Assembly (NCBI GenBank): GCA_031180665.1
Contig: JAPSLP010000007.1
Coordinates: 1-64,000, forward strand
DNA length: 64,000 nt
Source: Cupriavidus sp.
GTDB lineage: Bacteria; Pseudomonadota; Gammaproteobacteria; Burkholderiales; Burkholderiaceae
Direction: 5' to 3'
The translations under genes and the position numbers were made by a program. The notes under the pieces were generated by a model. It had not been told where the DNA came from. It saw only the letters and a program-made list of their open reading frames with translations, and made no database searches. Below, piece by piece: positions 58,676 through 64,000 of this stretch (its first letter is position 1; each line of letters starts with the position of its first letter).

Positions 58676-59029
58676 ATGGCCATGTCCGAAACCTATATGG
58701 CGATCGAACCGCCACGCGAGGATATCGACGCGCTGCCGGGCGCCGCGGTGCTGGAGTTCGGCGCGCCCTGGTGCGGCTACTGCATGCGGGCGCAGGCGCC
58801 GATCGCCTCGGCCTTCGCGCGCCACCAGCAGGTGCGGCACATCAAGGTCGAGGACGGCAGCGGCCGCCCGCTCGGCCGCTCGTTCCGCATCAAGCTGTGG
58901 CCGACGCTGGTGTTCCTGCGCGACGGCAAGGAAGTGGCGCGGCTGGTCAGGCCGACCGATCCAGGCGAGATCGAGAAGGCGATGCGGCAGATCGACCGGA
59001 GTGCCGGCGACGAGGCGGCGGCCGCATAG
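58676..59029 (+). CDS. thioredoxin-family protein
   Basis: A 117-residue thioredoxin fold with active site C33-G-Y-C36 in FGAPWCGYCMRAQAP and the cis-proline region KLWPTLVFLRDGKEVARL. The CGYC motif differs from the CGPC of TrxA, which suggests a specialised or monothiol-tuned reductase. The ATG at 58676 has a GGAGA site. No partner protein is adjacent. Confidence 0.92.
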   Translation: MAMSETYMAIEPPREDIDALPGAAVLEFGAPWCGYCMRAQAPIASAFARHQQVRHIKVEDGSGRPLGRSFRIKLWPTLVFLRDGKEVARLVRPTDPGEIEKAMRQIDRSAGDEAAAA

Positions 59030-59158
59030 CGGTGCTGCCGATGCGATCTGTTCCGCTCCGGCGAGGGAGAACAGCGGCGTCATGATTGTCGGCGTGCCCC
59101 GTGGCTGGGTACATTGCGCAATGCATCCCACCACGCTGCGCACCAGCGCCCGCACGAC

Positions 59159-59659
59159 ATGATCGACACCGCCACGCTTGCCGCCCTGCGCGCTTTTCCG
59201 CGCCAACTGGAAGCCTTCCACGCGGCCGTCCCGGCCACGCATCGCAACTGGTCCCCGGCCAGCTGGGAAGGCGTGCCCAGCGAGCCGTTCACCGCGATCG
59301 GCCAGCTGTGCCACGTTCGCGATATCGAGATCGACGGCTATCACGTGCGCTTCGCGCGCACGCTGGGTGAAACGCACCCGCTGCTGCCGTCGATCGACGG
59401 CGACGCGCTGGCGATCGAGCGCGCGTATGCGACGGCCGATGCCACGCAGGTGCTCGCGGATTTCCGCACGGCCCGCGAGAAGACCGTCGCGCTGATCGTC
59501 GGTCTCGACGATCGACAGCTTGCCCGCACCGCCGTGTTCGAGGGCTACGGACCGCTGACGGTCCGCGGTCTCGTGCATTACCTGTGCAGCCACGACCAGC
59601 AGCATCTGGCAGGGATGCAATGGCTGCTGGGCAAGATCCACGCCGAGTCGGCGACCTGA
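59159..59659 (+). CDS. DinB-family protein
   Basis: A 166-residue four-helix-bundle protein of the DinB/YfiT type (FTAIGQLCHVRDIEIDGYHVRFARTLGE, HYLCSHDQQHLAGMQWLL). The histidines H52 and the late HDQQH motif match the metal triad of the family. Such proteins often act as thiol- or mycothiol-dependent transferases; the reaction here is unknown. It stands alone. Confidence 0.85.
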   Translation: MIDTATLAALRAFPRQLEAFHAAVPATHRNWSPASWEGVPSEPFTAIGQLCHVRDIEIDGYHVRFARTLGETHPLLPSIDGDALAIERAYATADATQVLADFRTAREKTVALIVGLDDRQLARTAVFEGYGPLTVRGLVHYLCSHDQQHLAGMQWLLGKIHAESAT

Positions 59660-59756
59660 GCGGCGCGGCGGTCCGGATCGCCGCGCATGGGGGCGGCATC
59701 GCGGCGTGCAATGCGTTGCCGCGCGGGCCGAGGGTCCGCGTCCGGCTGCCGCGGTG

Positions 59757-59894
59757 ATGGCGCAAACCGTCGCCCACGCCGCCGCCCAAGCCGCCGCACA
59801 AGCCGCCGCACAAGCCGCCGCCCAAGCCGTCGCGCAAGCCCTCGCCCAAGCCCTCGCCCAAGCCGCCGCGCAAACGAAACGGGCCGCGGCATGA
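59757..59894 (+). repeat. 12-bp repeat tract, possible Ala/Gln-rich micropeptide
   Basis: Units of the GCCGCCGCACAA / GCCGCCCAAGCC type repeat with a 12-bp period from about 59775 to 59870. One frame could code a 45-residue protein of AAAQ repeats from ATG 59757; the other frames give KPPH/KPSP or, on the minus strand, GGLCGGL repeats. No ribosome site or family supports translation. It lies beside the purT terminator. Confidence 0.55.
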
Positions 59895-59903
59895 GCGCGG
59901 CCC
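59881..59903 (-). terminator. terminator of purT
   Basis: GGGCCGCG (59881-59888) and CGCGGCCC (59896-59903) form a perfect 8-bp stem. On the minus strand GTTTCGTTTG follows, a weak U-tract, 56 bp after the purT stop. Confidence 0.6.
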
Positions 59904-59958
59904 GGCAGGCATTCTTTCGATCGACCGGTACAGCCGATGCGCCGGTCAGCGCAGTGAA

Positions 59959-61164
59959 TCAGTCCGGCAACCGCGGCACCACCTTGCCCGCCGCTGCGCG
60001 CGCGTTGGCCCGCGCGGTCTGGACATCGCCGTCGTAGGCGAGCGCCACGCCCATGCGGCGCTTGGCGAAGCTCTCCGGCTTGCCGAACAGCCGCAGATCG
60101 GTGCGCGGCACGCGCAGCGCCTGGTCGACCCCGTCGAACACCACGCCTTGGCCTTCCACGCCGCCATAGATGACCGCGCTGGCGCCCGGGCTCTTCAGCG
60201 TGGTATCGACCGGCAGGCCGAGAATCGCGCGCGCGTGCAGTTCGAACTCGCTCTGCCACTGCGTGATCATCGTCACCATGCCGGTATCGTGCGGGCGCGG
60301 GCTGACCTCGCTGAACCACACCTGCTCGCCCTTGACGAACAGTTCGACGCCGAACAGGCCCTGCCCGCCGAGATCGCCAGTGACGGCGCGGGCGATCTCT
60401 CGCGCCTTCTGCAGCGCCGCGGGATGCATCGGATGCGGCTGCCAGCTCTCGACGTAGTCGCCGGCCTGCTGCAGATGGCCGATCGGTTCGCAGAACTGCG
60501 TCTCGATGCTGCCGTCGGCGCCGCGCGCGCGTACCGTCAGCAGCGTGATCTCGTAATCGAAGTCGATGAAGCCCTCGACGATCACGCGGCCGTGGCTGAC
60601 GCGGCCGCCGGCCATCGCGTATTCCCACGCGCGCTCGACGTCCTGCGGGCCGTCGAGCTTGCTCTGGCCCTTGCCCGAGCTGCTCATCACCGGCTTGACG
60701 ACACACGGATAGCCGATGCCGCCGTCGATGGCCTCGCGCAGCTCCTGCAGCGAATCGCAGAAGCGATACGGGCTGGTCGGCAGGCCCAGCGTTTCGGCCG
60801 CCAGCCGGCGGATGCCCTCGCGGTCCATGGTCAGCCGCGCGGCACGGGCGGTCGGAATCACGCGGACCGTGCCGGCCGCCTCGAGCGCTTCGAGCATCGG
60901 CGTAGCGATCGCCTCGATCTCGGGCACCACCAGGTCGGGCCGCTCGGCCTCGATCAGCGCCTTCAGCTGGTCGGGGTCGCTCATCGCGATGGTGCGCGCA
61001 TGATGCGCGACCTGCTGGCCCGGCGCGTGATCGTAGCGATCGACTGCGATGGTTTCGACGCCGAGCCGCTGCAGGGCGATCAGCACTTCCTTGCCGAGCT
61101 CTCCGGAGCCGAGCAGCATCACTTTGGTGGCACGGGGGGACAGGGGCGTTCCGAGCGTGGTCAT
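59959..61164 (-). CDS. purT: formate-dependent phosphoribosylglycinamide formyltransferase
   Basis: A 401-residue ATP-grasp enzyme that uses formate and ATP to formylate GAR in purine synthesis. Motifs include [37 protein letters not shown] and [18 protein letters not shown]; the C-terminus [12 protein letters not shown] matches PurT. The ATG at 61164 lacks a strong ribosome site, so the exact start is less sure. Confidence 0.95.
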   Translation of the reverse strand: MTTLGTPLSPRATKVMLLGSGELGKEVLIALQRLGVETIAVDRYDHAPGQQVAHHARTIAMSDPDQLKALIEAERPDLVVPEIEAIATPMLEALEAAGTVRVIPTARAARLTMDREGIRRLAAETLGLPTSPYRFCDSLQELREAIDGGIGYPCVVKPVMSSSGKGQSKLDGPQDVERAWEYAMAGGRVSHGRVIVEGFIDFDYEITLLTVRARGADGSIETQFCEPIGHLQQAGDYVESWQPHPMHPAALQKAREIARAVTGDLGGQGLFGVELFVKGEQVWFSEVSPRPHDTGMVTMITQWQSEFELHARAILGLPVDTTLKSPGASAVIYGGVEGQGVVFDGVDQALRVPRTDLRLFGKPESFAKRRMGVALAYDGDVQTARANARAAAGKVVPRLPD

Positions 61165-61254
61165 GGGAGCGAGGGGGTCAACAGTGAGGGCAGCGGAAAG
61201 CGGGCATTGTACCGGTGCCTGGGCGCGGCCAGACGAAACGGCCTCGCAAGCGAA

Positions 61255-61289
61255 GCGGGCCGGACCTGCTCGCACAGGGTCCGGCCCGC
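61255..61289 (-). terminator. hairpin after ggt
   Basis: GCGGGCCGGACC (61255-61266) pairs perfectly with GGTCCGGCCCGC (61278-61289) across an 11-base loop. On the minus strand it follows the ggt stop by about 30 bp; the T-tract is weak, so it may be an attenuated or Rho-assisted end. Confidence 0.6.
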
Positions 61290-61318
61290 CGCTCTACTGC
61301 GGCACTAATGCATCGACA

Positions 61319-63349
61319 TCACGGCCGGAACGTATCGCCCAGCACCACGCCCTCGCGCCGCGGATCGGCACCGCCGACCAGCGCCGGGGCCCCGCCGATG
61401 GTCTCCCGCACGATCGCGCTCAGGCCGCTGGACTGGTTGCCCACGCTGACGGTATGGCCAAGATTGCGCAGGCCCTTGACCAGCGGATCGTTGTCGCCCG
61501 GCAGGCCGCCTTGCGGCGTGCTGGTATCGACGTTCGGATGCTCGCCGCCGACAATCATCGTCGCGTTGTTCGAGCCGAAGTCGATCATCGACACCGCCTG
61601 CTGCGCGTCCATCTCCCAGTCGAGCACGCCGACCAGCGTCTTGGCGACGTATTGGATGATGGTGGCACCGCCCGGCGAACCGGTGGTCATCTTGAAGTCG
61701 CCGCGGCTGCCGTCGCTCTTGCGCTCGAACACCAGCGTCGGCGACATCGAGCTCCGCGGGCGCTTCAGCGGCTGCACGCGGTTGGCGATCTGCGCACCGT
61801 TCGCGTCGACCGGTTCCGCGCTGAAATCGGTCAGTTCGTTGTTCAGCAGGAAGCCGCCGGTCATGTGGTACGAGCCCAGTCCCGATTCGATCGTCGTCGT
61901 CATCGCCACCACGTTGCCGTACTTGTCGACCAGCGACAGATGCGTGGTACCGCGTTCGGCGATGATCGGGGCCCCCATCGGCGCCCCGCCGAAGTTGCCG
62001 GCCGGCACGGGCCGCTGCATCGCCGCGGTCAGGCTGATCATGCCGGCGCGCTGGGCCAGATAGCTCTTGTTGAGCATCGTGTCCGGGCTGCCGCCGGGCA
62101 GCGGCACAAAGTCGGTGTCGGCCACGTACTGGTTGCGATCGGCATAGGCCAGGTTGCCGGCTTCGCCAACCAGATGCACGCCGGTGACGCTGGGCTTGCC
62201 GCCGTTCTGGTCCATGCTGGTGGGCGCATGGCTGGCCATGTCGAAGTTCTCCAGGATGCCGAGAATCTGGCCGACCGCGATGCCGCCCGAGGACGGCGGC
62301 GGCATGCCGCAGATCTCGTATTGCCGGTAGGTGGTGCAGACCGGCTCGCGCTTCTTGGCCTGGTAGTTGGCCAGGTCGTCGAGCGTGGTCACGCCCGGCG
62401 TGGTGTTGCCGTCGTAGGTCGTGCGGATCTTGTCGACGATGCCGCGCGCGATCGGTCCGTCCTTGTAGAAGGCATCGGCACCGCCCTCGGCCACCGCGGT
62501 GAAGGTCTGCGCCAGCGCCGGGTTCTTCAGGATCGTGTTGACCGCGCGGGGTGTGCCGTCGGGATTCAGGAAGTAGGCAGCCATCTCCGGATCGCGCTGG
62601 ATGTTCTGCACGGTGGTGGCGCTCGAGATCGACGCGGCCATGCGCGGCGGAATGGCGAAGCCGTCGGTGGCCAGCCGGATCGCCGGCGAGAACAGCTCCT
62701 TCCAGGTCTTCTTGCCGTAGTCGCGATGGGCGAGTTCCAGCACGCGCAGCGTGCCGGGCGTGCCGATCGAGCGGCCGCTGCGCACCGCGTTGGGCAGCGG
62801 CGGGGTCTGGTCGGTCGAGGACTTCCAGCGCAGATAGTTCTCGTCGGCCCCGGCCGGCGCGGTCTCGCGGCCATCGTAGGCGATGACCTTCTTCGTCTGC
62901 GCGTCGTAATGCATGATGAAGGCGCCGCCGCCGATGCCGGACGACTGCGGCTCGACCAGGTTCAGCACCATCTGCGCGGCCACTGCCGCATCGACCGCGG
63001 TGCCGCCGTCCTTCAGGATGTCGCAGGCGACCTTCGTGGAGACCGGGTTGTTGGTCACCGCCATATACGTCTTCGCATAGACCGTGCGCTTCGGCGCGTA
63101 GCCCGTGGCGACCTCGGGGGCGCCGGGCTCGCCGGGCAATACGATCACTTCGCCGCCGGTCGTGCCGTTCAGCTCGCAACCCGCCACCGGCTGCGGGGGC
63201 GGCGGCTTGTGGCCATGGTGGTCGTCGTCATCGTCGCCGCCGCACGCGGCCAGCAACAGCGCGGCGGTGGCCGTCATCAGCCAGCCGCGGGGGCGTCTGC
63301 GCGGTGGGGATGCGGGAAAGGCGGGATCGAAGGTCGTGCGCTGTCGCAT
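61319..63349 (-). CDS. ggt: gamma-glutamyltransferase, predicted lipoprotein
   Basis: A 676-residue Ntn hydrolase that processes glutathione and gamma-glutamyl compounds. A signal with lipobox LLLAACG is followed by a short CGGDDDDDHHGHKPPPP tether. The large-subunit motif DAAVAAQMVLNLVEPQSSGIGGGAFIM and the autocatalytic Thr in RGTTHLSLVDKYGN mark the cleavage site. The ATG at 63349 has AAGGAGAC. Anchoring at the membrane is an unusual but known variant. Confidence 0.92.
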   Translation of the reverse strand: MRQRTTFDPAFPASPPRRRPRGWLMTATAALLLAACGGDDDDDHHGHKPPPPQPVAGCELNGTTGGEVIVLPGEPGAPEVATGYAPKRTVYAKTYMAVTNNPVSTKVACDILKDGGTAVDAAVAAQMVLNLVEPQSSGIGGGAFIMHYDAQTKKVIAYDGRETAPAGADENYLRWKSSTDQTPPLPNAVRSGRSIGTPGTLRVLELAHRDYGKKTWKELFSPAIRLATDGFAIPPRMAASISSATTVQNIQRDPEMAAYFLNPDGTPRAVNTILKNPALAQTFTAVAEGGADAFYKDGPIARGIVDKIRTTYDGNTTPGVTTLDDLANYQAKKREPVCTTYRQYEICGMPPPSSGGIAVGQILGILENFDMASHAPTSMDQNGGKPSVTGVHLVGEAGNLAYADRNQYVADTDFVPLPGGSPDTMLNKSYLAQRAGMISLTAAMQRPVPAGNFGGAPMGAPIIAERGTTHLSLVDKYGNVVAMTTTIESGLGSYHMTGGFLLNNELTDFSAEPVDANGAQIANRVQPLKRPRSSMSPTLVFERKSDGSRGDFKMTTGSPGGATIIQYVAKTLVGVLDWEMDAQQAVSMIDFGSNNATMIVGGEHPNVDTSTPQGGLPGDNDPLVKGLRNLGHTVSVGNQSSGLSAIVRETIGGAPALVGGADPRREGVVLGDTFRP

Positions 63350-63545
63350 GGCTGTCTCCTTGTTGTCGGGCATCAGCTGGCAGGGCTGGCTCGGTGCCCG
63401 GGATGCGAACGCGTCCGCCGGCGCGCATCGCGCGCCGGATCGGCGGCGGTGGGGAACGACGACTACGACGCTAGTACGCGCCGGGCCGCTATGCAATGGT
63501 CCATAACGACGATCTGGCGCGCGGCGAGCTTGGGCTTTGGCGGAT

Positions 63546-64000
63546 TCACCGCTCCATGCCGCCTCCTGGCTCGGCCATGCGGCGGTGCTGCTCGGCCAGC
63601 AGATCGGCCGGTGTCACGTTCGAAATCGCGGCGCGCAGCTTGTTCTGCCAGCCCGTGACGACATCGCCTTCGCCGCGCAGCATCGCCTCGAAGCCCTCGC
63701 GCGCTACCTCGGCGGGATCGTCCTTCTTCTGCTGGCCCAGGCGCGTGTCGAGCATGTCGGCGCGCTCGAAGAAGTCGGTCTCGGTCGCGCCCGGCATCAG
63801 GCAGGTCACCGTGACACCGCAATCGCGCATTTCGTGCCGCAGCGCAAACGAGAAGGAATCGAGAAAGGCCTTGGTCGCGTTGTAGACGGCCTGATAGGTG
63901 CCCGGCATGAAGCCGGCGATCGAGCCGGTGATCAGGATCCGCCCGGTGCGGCGGTCGCGCATGTCGCGGCCGATGCGATGCAGCAAGTCCAGCGTGCCGG
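63546..64000 (-). CDS. short-chain dehydrogenase/reductase (partial, N-terminus outside window)
   Basis: The frame is open to base 64000, so only the C-terminal ~150 residues are seen. SDR hallmarks are ILITGSIAGFMPGTYQAVYNATKAFLDSF (catalytic Ser region and Y-x3-K) and a C-terminal TETDFFERADM segment. The substrate is not predictable. It is transcribed toward ggt. Confidence 0.88.
   Translation of the reverse strand, partial: GTLDLLHRIGRDMRDRRTGRILITGSIAGFMPGTYQAVYNATKAFLDSFSFALRHEMRDCGVTVTCLMPGATETDFFERADMLDTRLGQQKKDDPAEVAREGFEAMLRGEGDVVTGWQNKLRAAISNVTPADLLAEQHRRMAEPGGGMER

Noticed and set aside
59757..59894. Histone H1-like Lys/Pro-rich protein from the 12-bp repeats
   Set aside because: The KPP frame has a stop just upstream and no start codon; only an AAAQ frame has an ATG, without a ribosome site.

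Overview
The window looks like a piece of a high-GC (by eye about two thirds G+C) beta-proteobacterial genome, most likely Burkholderiaceae and close to Cupriavidus. The pointers are a Bug/TctC-type solute receptor, an OmpC-type Burkholderiales porin, the PhnW/PhnY/PhnA and TauXY/Xsc/Pta routes, and many intergenic REP-type palindromes. The mix of catabolic clusters, regulators and transporters is typical of a secondary chromosome, but that is inference. No rRNA, tRNA, CRISPR array, transposase or phage gene was seen.

Left part (1-8200): a partial ketopantoate reductase-like gene, a Tat-exported glucan biosynthesis protein OpgD, a small secreted protein, an SDR/DoxX-like fusion overlapping a DUF2269 membrane protein, a small membrane protein, gdhA and a DeoR-type regulator.

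Phosphonate block (8367-18674): a complete 2-aminoethylphosphonate (AEP) pathway on two divergent transcription units. One side carries the GntR regulator, phosphonoacetate hydrolase PhnA and phosphonoacetaldehyde dehydrogenase PhnY. The other carries a binding protein, an ATPase, a double-domain permease, the transaminase PhnW and a DMT-type membrane protein. Together they import AEP and convert it to phosphonoacetaldehyde, phosphonoacetate, then acetate plus phosphate.

Sulfonate block (18781-37322): an IclR regulator, tauABC, pta and a TSUP (TauE/SafE-type) exporter on one side; xsc, an amino-acid permease, tauX, tauY and a MocR/TauR regulator on the other. This is a full taurine route: uptake, deamination to sulfoacetaldehyde, Xsc cleavage to acetyl phosphate and sulfite, Pta to acetyl-CoA, sulfite export. 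The pta and xsc promoters have the same architecture with an identical 11-bp box at the same distance from the -10. Between the two halves sit a hipBA-type module with a frameshifted hipA, preceded by four direct repeats spaced 50-51 bp, and an orphan CobS/CobT-like AAA+/VWA pair transcribed divergently from xsc.

Right part (37438-64000): pcm with an erythromycin-esterase-like gene; a LysR/CaiB/Bug/enoyl-CoA hydratase group; an M48 lipoprotein protease; a porin; ferredoxin fdxA; a 57-residue lipoprotein gene; a DUF4382 lipoprotein; a sorbosone-dehydrogenase-like protein coupled to a TonB receptor; a TetR-controlled PEP-synthase/rifampin-phosphotransferase-like enzyme; a chemotaxis receptor; a thioredoxin; DinB-like, purT and ggt genes; and a partial SDR. 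Short in-frame tandem repeats in several genes and REP palindromes between genes recur through the window.
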